From Erythroxylum novogranatense (taxonomy: Eukaryota > Streptophyta > Magnoliopsida > Malpighiales > Erythroxylaceae): 64,000 nucleotides of DNA. The notes below the pieces were generated by a model that saw only the letters and a program-made list of their open reading frames with translations, made no database searches and had not been told where the DNA came from. Position 1 is the first letter of the stretch, and each line of letters begins with the position of its first letter. The stretch spans positions 65,331,103-65,395,102 of the forward strand of contig CM057231.1 of assembly GCA_029891385.1 (NCBI GenBank), read 5' to 3'. Of this stretch, positions 34,235 to 46,100 are shown piece by piece. The position numbers and the translations under genes were made by a program.

Positions 34235-35573
34235 TTACACTCCACGCTCTGAAATCACATGCCCGAGAAATACTACTTTCCTTAACCAAAATTCACACTT
34301 GTCGAACTTGGCATACAACTCGTTCTTTCTCAAGGTCTCCAAAGCAACCCTCAAATGATCCTCATGCTCCTCATCACTCTTAGAATAGACCAATATATCA
34401 TCAATAAAGACAATGATAAATTGGTATAGGAAAGACTTGAAAACTCTATTCATCAAATCCATAAAGATTGCAGGAGCATTCATAACCCGAAAGGCATAAC
34501 CAAAAACTCAAAGGGCCATACCTCGCCCTAAAAGCTTTGGACACATCACTCTCCTTAATCCTCAACTGATGGTAACCCGATCTCAAATCTATCTTAGAAA
34601 AGACTCTCGCCCCTTGCAATTGGTCAAACAAATCATCTATGCGCGGGAGCGGGTATCTGTTCTTAATGGTGGCATGATTCAACTTCCTATAATCCACACA
34701 CATCCGCAACGATCCATCTTTCTTCTTCACAAAGAGAACCGGAGTTCCCCATGGCGAAGAGCTCGGCCTAATGTAACCCTTCTCTAAAAGATCCTCCAAT
34801 TGCTCCTTAAGCTCCTTCAATTTCGCCGGAGCCATCCGGTAAGGCGGAATTGAAATCGGCGTAGTACCTGGAAGAAACTCAACGGGAAACTCAATTTCCC
34901 TCGGAGGAGGTAGTCCTGGCAATTCCTCGGGGAAGACATCCGGGAATTCCCTGACTATAGGAATGTCTTCCAACCTCCCTCTATCTGCCTCCGTATCTAA
35001 CACATAGGCCAAAAATGCTTCACACTCCTTACTCATCAATCTCTCTGTTGACATAGCTGAAACAATCCGAGGCGGATTGGCTCTTCTAACTCCCACAAAT
35101 ACCACTTTTCTGCCATCCTCTAGCTCGAATTCCACTGTCTTCTGCTTGCAGTCTAAGCTGGCATGATACTTCTATAAGGTATCCATACCTAGGATCACAT
35201 CCAATCCTCCCATCTTCAAAGGCATCAAATCCACCACAAACATTCCTCCACTAATCTCTATCTCACACTCTCTATACACTTGACTGATAATAATATGTTG
35301 GCCAATTGGAGTACTCACCATCAACGGAGTATCCAATGGGCTCAAGACTCTATCACATACAGTTTTACCCGACGACACAAAAGAGTGGGTAGAACCCGGA
35401 TCAATCAAGGCAAGCACACAATCATCAAACAATTTTATCATACCCGTCACCACTTCTGGAGCTGTCTCTGCCTCCTCTCGAGTCATTGCGAAAACTCTAG
35501 CAAGAGCTTGCCCCCTGGATCTGTCTGGAGGATGAGCTCTCCTAGGTACCCCGGAACTACCCACTTCAGTCAC
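34235..35573 (-). pseudogene. Tekay-type protease and reverse transcriptase
   Basis: 35573-35172 is a retropepsin-like domain with LIDPGSTHSFVS and ILGMDTL, ended by one stop. The same frame continues at 35135 with [15 protein letters not shown], then [32 protein letters not shown] and [19 protein letters not shown]. Two one-base shifts near 34480-34510 interrupt it. The frame from 34483 to 34235 has [12 protein letters not shown], so the YxDD-type catalytic Asp pair is intact, and [12 protein letters not shown] stop at about 34235 separates it from RNase H. RT copies the RNA into cDNA. Confidence 0.92.
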
Positions 35574-36734
35574 AGTCTTTTATCCCACTGCCTCTGTCCT
35601 CTTGGAAGCTTGCATCTGTGATCCCTCTCTTCTATCCGGCTTGGGACACTGCCCGCCACGTGTCCTTTCTCGCCCACAATCAAGCATGCCTCACATTCAA
35701 ACATTCTCCTCTATGGTGATACCCACAGTACACACATTTAGGAAGAGGTGGTCTCTCCCCATCTCCTCTTCTACCGCCGCCCACCGCTGAGGCTTGGTAA
35801 GACACAAGAAGTCCTCATCGGTTCAGCCGGCCCCATCGGTGTTCCTCTCTCAGATTATACAGGAAGGCTCACACTTCTCTCGTGCATGAAGTACCACCTC
35901 CCTCTTGAATCGCTTCTCTTCCTTCCTCTTTCGCTAATCGCACTTCGATGTTTTCAATGTTCTCAACCTCGAGCCGCTTCAACCAAATGCTGAAAATCAG
36001 AAAAATTACGCACCACTACCTTCTCTCCGATGGCGAGATGCAACCCGACTCAAATCGCGGCACTTAGCAGCCTCATCAACATAAACTCAAGCATACCTCG
36101 ACAACCGCGGAACCGACGCCATATTCAAGAATACCATCTCTCTCGGTGAGACTCGAAACTCCTCTCGTCATTGAATGTACACCTCAGACAGATACTTCTT
36201 CCCGTGCATACGTCAGAAGTCTCCCATGTCAATCCCATCGGTCTCATCTCGACTCTTGCACCGCCTCCCACTAATGCAAGGCATCACCAAGCAGATCGGC
36301 AAGATAAACCACTCTCTCAAAGATCCTCAAGACTCCATCCGGTCTAAGACCCTTTCGGTCTTCCTCAACCAAGACTCAGCTTCCTCAGGATCCGTGGTCC
36401 CGTGGAAATCCACCGCTCCATACTTCCTCAGCTTGTCAAACTGTCTCCCCCTCTGAGCGGGGGCCAAACCAGAAGCCTGGGGCATTTGACCCATAACTTG
36501 AACAAAGGCTTGGGTAAATGCCTTAAAGAGTCTCGGGTCTAGAGCAGGCACTTGCTCAAACTGACTAGGCAACGGCTGAGTCTGAGATCGGAGGGGCTCA
36601 CTACTCTGCCCTAGAGAAGCCTCAGCTGGGGCCACTCCCGGGGCTACGGACTCATCCGTGCTCTCCTCTCTTATTGGAGAGTCAGGTGCAATAGAACCTT
36701 CCATAACTCCTCGTGTCCTTCTACGAGGTGGCAT
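35574..36734 (-). pseudogene. Tekay-type gag
   Basis: It starts at 36734 with MPPRRRTRG, 160 bp after the primer site, and is open to about 36327, with a typical segment FDKLRKYGAVDFHGTTDPEEAESWLR. Beyond that, 36326-35700 is broken by many small indels. A zinc-knuckle remnant (CG near RE, then GQCPKPDRREG, in a shifted frame) lies near 35690-35620 and leads into QMQASKR before protease. Gag forms the particle. The clustering of one- and two-base losses here is unusual beside the well-kept pol and might include sequence errors. Confidence 0.82.
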
Positions 36735-36894
36735 CTTACTCCTTCAATGAAAACATTTACTAATTAGCTACATTTCTTTTTAATCTTAGTTCCTATATGT
36801 ATGCATGAGATGCATGTCACTTAATGCAAACCATCAATTCATAATGCAAACATTTAATCATATATCACAACAAAAGCCTAGGAGTGAAACCTAA

Positions 36895-36906
36895 GATTTG
36901 ATACCA
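36895..36906 (-). other. Tekay-type primer-binding site
   Basis: The minus strand reads TGGTATCAAATC just after the 5' LTR, an initiator-Met-type site with two changes from TGGTATCAGAGC. Confidence 0.85.
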
Positions 36907-36911
36907 AACAA

Positions 36912-39900
36912 TGTTGGACCCCGTCTCCGAGGCCCAATATTCGAACCCATAAAAGCATACATAAGCATAGAGGACCCAAAACCGAACACAAACTGACCAC
37001 AAATAGAGAAACTTTTAATAGAAAAATTTGGGATTTTATTTTTAATAAATTTGTTCCTCATGATCTCAAGATTCCAACGCCACTGAAAACGCTCAATTTG
37101 GGTTAGAAATGAAGGAGTTATGGTTAAAAAAATACTATCTTAAAGAAAACAGTAAAAACAGTCCCTCTACCGACTTCATGTCAAACTTTGAAAACTTTAG
37201 AGGCCAAATTGCTGACCAGTTCCTGCATAAAATTTGTAGGTTTATGTCTCTAGTTTAATTTAAAACAAGAATCACCTCAATCCAAGCTTTATAGGTCAAG
37301 ATATTTTAAAATTAGTAAAGTATATTCAGACTTGATCAGCCGACCTCCACACTTTGTTTTAAACCAACTTTTTCAATTGAAAAGCAATACTGCTAAATCA
37401 GGTGTAAAAAGATAGAAAAATTTCTTAGGAATCCTTCGCTTCGAAAATGGGGTCAATCGGAGGTCTACACAAAAAGTTATGGCCAAAAGAAGGAAGAGAG
37501 ATCGGTCACCGAACCGACCTCAAGGGCTGAGTCACGCGCCGCTCACGGATTAGCGATTATGGCGGAAGGCCGCTCGGCATGCCGAGCGCCTTGGGCTCTC
37601 GTGTGCCGAGCCGAGTGATCTACCCAGCGATCCGACCTATCAGACTTCTAACCTCAATAACTTTTGACTTCGAGTTCCAAATCAGACACGGTCAGAAGCG
37701 TTGGAAAGCTAGAAGAAAAATCTATATTTTTCAAGGACTCACAAGCTAGCTCGGACTCTACATGAATCAAAAGTTCCAACTAAGACAGGTCGACTAACTC
37801 TCCACAAACAGCACCAGAACTTGCGACCTCCATAACTTTTGACCCAGAACTCCAAATTTAACAAACTTAGTGTCTATGGAAAGGTAAAAGAATTATATAC
37901 AACTTTCATGAATATCACCGACCTATATTCCAACTCTAAGAGGGTCAAAAGTGGACTCAAAGCTCTGCCTGACAATCTGCCATATATACAGCACCCACAA
38001 TTAATTCTAACAACTCACGCCTACCAATTTAACACATCATAAATAGCTCTTAAAACCTCCTGGGAGGGCTTTACAGCTCACCTAACACCATCAAGGAGTC
38101 AAAAAGATCCCATACGACCTATAGGAACCTAAAAATTTCAGAACTTCTACAGCTCACTTCAACAACACATAAATCATAGCCAATTTTCCAAATGAGCTCT
38201 TCCAAGTCAAAACCCAAGAGCAACTCAAAATAAAATACTCATACTCATACTATTTCAAGGCCATACAGATCAGAATCAACACTTTCACATAATAATCGAG
38301 AGTACTAGAGCTCTCATTCACATCTACCAATCATACAAGAATTCATACACAACTTTATTTACATATCATCATATTCATCAAAATCAAGTACAAAATACAG
38401 AATATGAGATGCTCAATGTTTGATATGCTTATAAAGCCATTCCAAAAGCTAGATACTAACTTAATACAAAAGTTTCTAGTATTCTTGGAGTTATGCCCGA
38501 TGCCTTGCAAGGTTTCGCGATCAACTAGAATTTGCACCTGAGGAGGGAGAATGGGGGGTGAGCTAACACGGCTCAGTGGCCAACATGTTTATAGCCATCG
38601 AGTAATGAGCCACACAACACGTCATTAACAATCTGAAATAATAGCAATTTATCATATAAAGCTCAAATAACCCAAAATCATCACATAAGGCAATACATGA
38701 GACTTTATATCAATCAAACACATATTATGCATCATATACACAATTAAAGGATGGAATGCACACAATTGGCTCGAGAGTTCCTTAAACACAACAAATAAAC
38801 CGAAGTTTATCGTAAACACAACGAGTCCATTTTCAGATCTCGTAGGCCACAAGCGGGCAGCCGGGAGAAGGCTAGGGGGGTCCACGTGCACGTGTCTATT
38901 GATATAGGTTCTCTCTTGCCCAATCACAACCAATTTATGCTCACATATTCAAACACAAAAATAGCATTTTATGCTTCTTTCATTGTATCAAATCATCATA
39001 GTTTCGTACTTTTCTTTCAAATCAACATAAATACACTTTCAATATACACACAATATAACAAAGATAGCATACATAGGGAATTTGCCCATTACACAACAAC
39101 TATAAAAATATTACCCACCTATCGTCGGTATCCGAATTCAATATTTCCCTTCCTCCTTGTCTTGAGTGGGATTTTCTTGAGTTCCTTCAATTAAAACATA
39201 CTTCATTCAATAAATACATTTTAAAGGAAAGCATAACATTCATAAAAATCAAGCAAAATAAAAGTCTACTTTAAACCTAACCTACCCATAAGCCATTTAG
39301 GCTAGAATACCCAAGACCTTAGCTTAGAAATCCTAGAAATCCATAGATCTCACCTTCTCTTCTTCCTTTCTACAAACCCTACACAAACCCTAACTTCCAT
39401 TTCCTCCCATTTTCGAACCTATCATAAACAAAGATGGAACTTACCTCTAGCAAGAAGATTTCTTCTCTTTTTCTCCTTCTTTTTTCCTCCCTTCAAGCCT
39501 CCTACGACTCTCCCTCTTCTTCTTGGCCGAAAGTTCCCTTGTTTCCTTGCTCACGTTTTCCTTCTCTTTTCCTTCCCTTTGGTGACTTACGACACTTGCC
39601 TCTCTTCTTCTCCTCTTCCTTTGATTTATTTAAGTCTCACTTAAAAGCCTACCTCAAAACTTTATAGTTTTGAGCTCCTTATAACTTACAAGGCTTTGGG
39701 CTCTCCTCCTCACAAGCCCACTACACATAATCCACTCATTTCTAATCCTCCTCCTTATTCCACTTATTCCATAAAGCCCATTCTTTCCAACATTAAATCC
39801 AAGCCTTCATTTAATTTCTAACTTCTAATCCCAAGCCCAACATAAAAATATCTATATAAACACATAATTAAATCAATTAAGGCAAAATAAAAATAATTAA

Positions 39901-39966
39901 TGAATAAATCCATAAATCAATAAATAATTAATTCAAATAAAATAAAAAAAATTTCGGGGCCCAACA
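36912..39966 (-). repeat. Tekay-type 5' LTR (3055 bp)
   Basis: On the plus strand it starts TGTTGGACCCC and ends GGGGCCCAACA. It pairs with 17026-32038 (minus Athila-1). The GC-rich island at 37500-37640 differs in length and order from the partner LTR. Confidence 0.95.
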
Positions 39967-40566
39967 GCATGTGCATGCCGAGATATATTTAACCATTCCT
40001 AACCCGTCCCAATTTACCAAAATACCCTTCCCATCGGTGATGGGATGTTACAAACGTACTCCTCGCCTACGTTTATTACAGACAATTACATTAAAGACAG
40101 ACTCTCACACAGCTCTTTTACCTCTCTATTTTCTCTTTCATGCCCTTTTCCCCTACTGTTGCTTGATGTGATGATTAATATGTTGGCCACATTACTGTTC
40201 ACGCAAAAATCCTTACATCTGCTCCCTCTTGAAACACACTCCTCGTCTACGTTTTTTCATACATATGTCATCTATATGAAATACAATTATGGTTTGTGTT
40301 TTTCATGTAGACGATGGACATTTTGGAGCTGTGTGTTTTCTTCACGCTTCAATATCATTTTATTTCTTTTTCTACCTGTCCATCTTCATTCACTATTTTT
40401 TTGCATTTTTTCTTCTTAGCTTTTATTTCTTTTTCTACCTGTCCATCTTCATTCACGCAGTTGTGCCTAAAATCACATATATGTCAAAGTAAGTATCTTA
40501 AGCAATTTCATATCGTTAATCGCTAAATGTAATGAAATAATTAAACAATCAATTAAGCACATGTCA

Positions 40567-42180
40567 ATTTCTCCCACACTTAGCTTTTGGCCATTCTCGG
40601 GCAAAACATCCAAATTAAGCTCAAAGACATGAAACATTTACTCAATTCCTATATTTTCCAAGAATATATAATCCTAAACAAAGATAAATGACTTTAAAAA
40701 ATCATAGCAAGAAGTCAACATTTCAAGCTTTTTCTCATAATCAATCAACATTCATCATCTTCAAAAAATAATCAATCTAATAGTAGGCTTGGAAAATGTG
40801 TTTAACTAAAATATATCTATAGGTACACTCAACACCAATCATAATCATGACAATCCATAACTTTGCATATCATTTCATTTCTCCACCACTATAATTCACA
40901 TGTAAAATCATGAATCAAAGGAATTTTCAAGGTTGTAATGTGGGTAAAGGTAAGGTGAGATGTATTTACGTCAAGTAGCTTGAAAGTCATCAAAGTTAGT
41001 GAAACAAAGTAACACTCATAAAAAACTGGGTACCGTCAGTTATGACGAATGCAACATATATATTTCATAACCTCATTCAGCTCTAATACACAAACCACAT
41101 GAAACATGTACCAATTCAAAGGAATCACTCATACAATTTATGCCAACAATACATTGAAATCACAAGAGTGAACCTTCCAAGCCAACATCTACCTCATATT
41201 CAATATACTTAAATAACACATTCATTACAGCTCTAAGAAGATGCATTAACCATAAAAAAATTTCAACATGCAATTCCTCCTTGATACATTTATTTAAACA
41301 AAGTTTTTAATTCTTTTTATTTCTCTTTCTTTCTTTCTCTTTTTTCATTTTCTTTTCTTTTCTTTTTTCTTCTCTTTCTTTCTTTTTCATTTTCTTTTCT
41401 TTTCTTTTCTTATGCTTTTCTTTTCCTTATTTTCCTTTCTTATTTTACATTAAAAGAAATTACATTGAGATGGGAATTTCAATGATAAGATATAAAATAA
41501 CATCCCAACATTATAACCAATCCTCACATATGTACACCCCCACACTTAGAATTTTGTACATCTACAAACTCAACAATCACAAATGTTCCACTAGCTTTAT
41601 GGGTTGGGTAGGACATTTTGTTAAGTTTAAAAGCATAAAATGTGGTTTATACAAAAAAAGCTATAAAGCTCAAAGGGGCTTATCAAAAAGGAAGATCATA
41701 TAAAAGGTAGGCTATTTGGCTAATGTAGTTTGGAAGAATAAAGGATGCCTACTCATTCCCATGTTAATGCATGTGATAAAAATGTGGTCTCAAATAGAAA
41801 TTCAAAACAAAATTAGGATGTACGTGTCATGAAGGTCACACATTATCAAAAGAGAATGAGACTGCTAGGAATGTGTCAGCCTAATAAGGCTCAAAATCTC
41901 ACCAGCTTTATCTACTACTAGTTACTACTTTTCTAAAGATAATGCACATCAACCAATCACTATAGCAAAAGTACATGCCAAAGTTGCTATGAAATTCTCT
42001 AATCAATTCATTCTCTACTCATGATTAAATAATCCTAGAAGCAACAAAAATTGAGAAAATGTTTGTTTGTTTGTTTTATTTTTTCTCTCATTTTGATTGA
42101 AAAATTAAAACAAGTAAAAAAATAAATTCAATAACACACATGCATATAAAAAGTAATGCGAAAATGTAAAGGAAAAGAAA
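40567..42180 (-). other. Non-coding interior of the non-autonomous element
   Basis: The polypurine tract is 40567-40583 (minus strand AAGTGTGGGAGAAAT). A second PPT-like CCCCCACACTTAG is at 41537-41549. A CTTT-rich tract fills 41309-41444. I find no RT, integrase or other protein similarity. Confidence 0.75.
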
Positions 42181-43080
42181 TTTACTTCCTTTGAGTTGCC
42201 TCCCAAGAAGCGCCTTTATTTAGGGTCACTAACTCGACTCTTTCTTACGTGACAAAATTGGGATCTTCAAGTATTATAGTTAGTGCCACTTCCACGTGAG
42301 GTAGTTCCAGATAGGGCCTTAGTTGATCATCATCCTCATTCAGCATCTTCCCTATTCTCAGATTCTCAATCCTGACTCAGTCCATACAGTCCTAAAATAT
42401 TTCAAACTTCTCTTCACCTTTTTCTTCATTATTTAATTCCTCCAATCTGTTATGTAAAGGTAAAGAGTTAGTCTTAAGAATAATCATAGATTTAGTACTT
42501 ACGTCCGAGTTAAAAGATATGTCCCTTTCAGCTTTAATCTCCTTCTCAACTTATTCTACACAAGTAACTCATTGAGAGTTGACCTCAAAATTCTCGAGCT
42601 CCTCATCACTTTGTAAAGGTTCCACACAAAGGTTCATTGGGTACACCTCGGGTTGATACAATTGCTCCTCTTCACTTTGCGGTTCTAGATGATTGATATC
42701 TCCCCATTGAGGTAATGCATCTTGCTAGAATTGTAGAGCATCCTATCGGATTTACTATACACCATATTAAAATAACTGTTGCATATTTTGTTTAAATTGT
42801 TGTAGATCCTGTTGAATATGAAGATTGTTAGCATTTATAATATTAAACATTTCTTCTCGAGATATACCTGAGTTTTGACAAAAAGCTTCTGGTCCACACG
42901 AGAATTGTTGTATGTCCTACAAACTATCATGGAAGTAATTCTGATGATTTTCTCATCCATAACAAAAGTTAGGTTGATTAGTCCGAACATTGTTATAGGT
43001 TTAAGAATATGAGTTATAAAAAAATTACTTCCGTCTATATTGAAGTTTTTAAAACACAAAACAAAAAATGAAAAGATCAC
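42180..43080 (-). pseudogene. Decayed Gln-rich ORF of the non-autonomous element, copy 2
   Basis: Same region as 9177-10000 but extending further. On the minus strand, after an N-terminal part (43080-42835), degenerate 21-bp units at about 42717-42830 encode the Gln-rich heptads, then an acidic part follows, and the frame seems to end near 42180 with a segment like GASWEATQRK. Stops and shifts are frequent. It is the only protein-like content between primer-binding site (43165-43183) and polypurine tract. Family unknown; gag-like by position only. Confidence 0.5.
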
Positions 43081-43164
43081 AAAATTACTGAAAGAAATCG
43101 ATTAGGAACAAATATATACAAAATACCAATTAAATCACAAATATAAACTAAAACATTGTACTCT

Positions 43165-43183
43165 TTGGTAATGACACCAAAAC
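43165..43183 (-). other. Primer-binding site of the non-autonomous element, copy 2
   Basis: The minus strand reads TTTTGGTGTCATTACCAA beside the LTR2 start. It is a decayed version of the site at 10007-10025, the changes being mainly C to T and G to A. Confidence 0.6.
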
Positions 43184-46100
43184 TGACCACATATTGTTAC
43201 ACTAGTAAAAATAAAATAATTAGACCTACTACTATAGCAATGGTCAGTCTAGGTCAATCCTATAAGTGCAAAGTTTATGAAATGAAATTAATTAGTGTTT
43301 AGGTTTAATGGAGGGGAGTTTGTTTTTAGAATAAGAAAATAAAATGAAACTAGACTAGTAAAAACAAATTAAAGATATCATACGAAACATGATAAAAATG
43401 GGCAATTCAATAGGGACCCAATTTTTTTGTTCAATCTCGGCCTACACCTTAATTAAACATATTTCATTGATTTGATGTTCTCAAACCTTTCCTAGCAACT
43501 ATTAATCGAGGGTCAATAATTAATCAGTGTTTTCCTTTAGGTTTGTTTAATCAAGATATGATCGCTAATTAAACCTAACAACTGAATAACCTAAGATATG
43601 ATCTTTAGATTTAATTAGGCAGTAGCATTAAGAATTAGGAAAACCAATTAATCAAGGCAACAATCACTTAATATGTGTCATTCATCCTAGGTCATGTTAT
43701 GTTGGGCCCAGGTCTCGGATCCTTATTCTCGAGGTGGCCCCTCGGGCTGCGCCAGCGACGAGCGAGCTCCCAACAATCTAACCCGATCCCAACATCCATA
43801 CAATTTCAATGCAAACACATACACGCATTCTACACATGCATTCCATCTATGAATTTAAACACCCCATAAAATAAGGGGCTTCATGCCATAACAATCCGAA
43901 GGAAATTCAACAAGCATTCTTAAAAATAGCTTAATACATGTCAAAGTTTGAATTCAAAATACAATACAGGAGAATGCCCAATGATGATATGCTCGGTGAG
44001 CTAACCAAAATACTAACTTAAGACAAAAGCTCCTAATTATCTTGGAGTTTCCAATGCCTTGCAAGATCAACGATCGTCTCGTTCTGCACCTAAGGAGTGG
44101 GAGATAATGGGGTGAGTTACGAAGCTCAGTGGCATATACATTTATAGCCATTGGCAACAAGCCACACATTCAAACATATATATGTATATACAAGCATAAA
44201 CAAGTCAACACCTATCAATTTACAATCATCACAATAATATGTCATGTGATTTCATGATATAACAATTAATATACGTCATGCCCAACAAATCAATAATGTA
44301 TGCACAACAAATGGCTCGAGAGTTCCGTAGAACGATTCGGATAGACCGAAGTTTATACCGTAAACAAAACGAGTCCGATTTCTCAAGGATCTCGTGGCCC
44401 TAAGAGGGCAGCAGGGAGAAGGCTATACGTCGACGTGCACGTGACTAACTATCCGTTACTCTCTCGCCCATACAAAGCACATAATCATTTATTTCATACT
44501 CAATTCATTTTATCAAAGCTCTTGCAAAATGCCATAATATTTGCCAAGACAATTCATAATCAAAATCTCGATGCATTTGCAACGATGTCCATAAATCGAA
44601 ACAAACAATGCCACATACACATGCAAGCAAGCATACACATTTTGCCCATACACACAACAACCATAAATATATTACCCACCTAATATCGCTTGAGAATCCA
44701 GCTCACTGTTGTCCTTTCTCTTGCGATTGGATCAGGTCGGCTTGGTTTCCTATAACAAACAAAGTTCCCATTCAAACAATATCCAAAAGAAATATTCAGA
44801 AAGCTTGATAATAAAAAGTACTAGCATTAAAAGTCTACATACGACTTCCAACCCAATCTTTGAATCTTTAGAGGCAAACTCTCAACTTCCTTCCAATATA
44901 AAACTTGTAGCCCTCTACCTCTAGTCCACCACGAATCAGAAATCACCTCATTTGGACATCCACAGCAAAAGATATGCCCAAAATACTAAAATTCATCTTT
45001 GCTGGAAACAGGGCGCTCGCTGCGGCGAAGCTATGATGGCCGCAGCGAACGGCCCGTGAGCGAACACGCCCCTCGTACGCTGCAACAAAGGCCTGATGCT
45101 TGCCTCGACGTGCACAAATTCGCACGTTGCTACGTGCATACCTTCCTCGCACGTCGCGGCGTGCTCATGAGCACATCGTGACGTGCGGGTCTGGAAAACA
45201 ACTTTGAACCTGATTTTTCCAGCATTTTCCCAACTCAATCCTTCCCTTAAGCACATACAACACATCTAAAACTTGATTCAAGTCCAATACTACATTTCTA
45301 ACCCATTAACACCTTAAAAAGAGTCACATAATCATCAACCCAAAAAATCTATCCATTTTTGCCTTTAAACCCTAAACCACCGATTCTGACATATGCCAAA
45401 CAATTCTAGGGTTTAATCTAATCTCAACAAGGTTAAAAAGAAACTAAGTTACCAGAACTTGTCCCGAATCTGTTAAAAACACCAAGGATCGAAAACCCAA
45501 ATTTTCTCTTCTCTTCTTCCTCACCTAGGGCACCTCTCTTCCTCTCTTCTTCTTTTTCTTTTCTTTTCCTCTCTTCTCCTTCTAATTTCTTTCTTTTAAG
45601 TCTAAATGGGTTGGAAAAGACCAAAACACCCCTCTTTGTAAAGCCTTAAGCTCTCCCACCTAAGTGGTCTTCCTAAAAAGCCCTCACACATTTTTATCCC
45701 TTTCATTCTCACTTAAACACAAATAAACCTTAATTATCCACTAACACTCCCAATTAAATCAAATTAAGCCATAATCACACAATGAACACAATTCATGCTT
45801 AATAACATACATTAGAAAAAATTTTGGGGCCCAACATGTTATCCTTATTGATTACTAATCATTAGTCACTATGCATGAATTGCAACATAATAATTATGGA
45901 TTATATCGAAATTCTTGCAATGTGTTTGCAATTAAATGATTCAATGAACACATTAAAATCATTTTTTCACAAAACCCAATGGGTTCATACTCAAATAATC
46001 GAACAATAATGAAAATCTGATTATCCATACATAGTACCCAAATCAATTAACATAGGATAACAAATCAATTTCTAATGAGAGAAAGAAATGACAAAATAAT

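Larger units (their letters stand above)
17026..39966 (-). mobile_element. Complete Tekay/Del-type chromovirus (Ty3/Gypsy), nested
   Basis: Minus-strand element: 5' LTR at 36912-39966, primer site, gag, protease, RT, RNase H, integrase with chromodomain, polypurine tract, then a 3' LTR at 17026-32038 that contains Athila-1. Without Athila-1 it is about 11 kb. Candidate target duplications are ACATG (17021-17025) and GCATG (39967-39971); the left edge looks slightly damaged. Long LTRs of about 3 kb and a C-terminal chromodomain fit the Tekay lineage. Confidence 0.92.
14369..40052 (-). mobile_element. Solo LTR of a Gypsy-like element, split by the Tekay-type element
   Basis: Its own sequence is 14369-17025 plus 39972-40052, about 2.7 kb. 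It starts TGTAGCACCCCC and ends GGGATGTTACA, flanked by AATGT (14364-14368) and AACGT (40053-40057). On the minus strand it would begin TGTAACATCCC. It carries at least four to six degenerate copies of a roughly 180-210-bp module between 15908 and 16990. No genes of its own. Confidence 0.8.
10026..40566 (-). repeat. LTR1 of the non-autonomous element, split in three pieces
   Basis: Pieces 10026-10853, 14189-14368 and 40053-40566 (allowing for target duplications) join into one LTR of about 1.5 kb that aligns collinearly with LTR2 (43184-43699 plus 45842-46998). It starts TGACC and ends CATGTCA on the plus strand. A 36-bp segment is tandemly repeated with a 63-bp period at 40358-40456. Confidence 0.85.
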
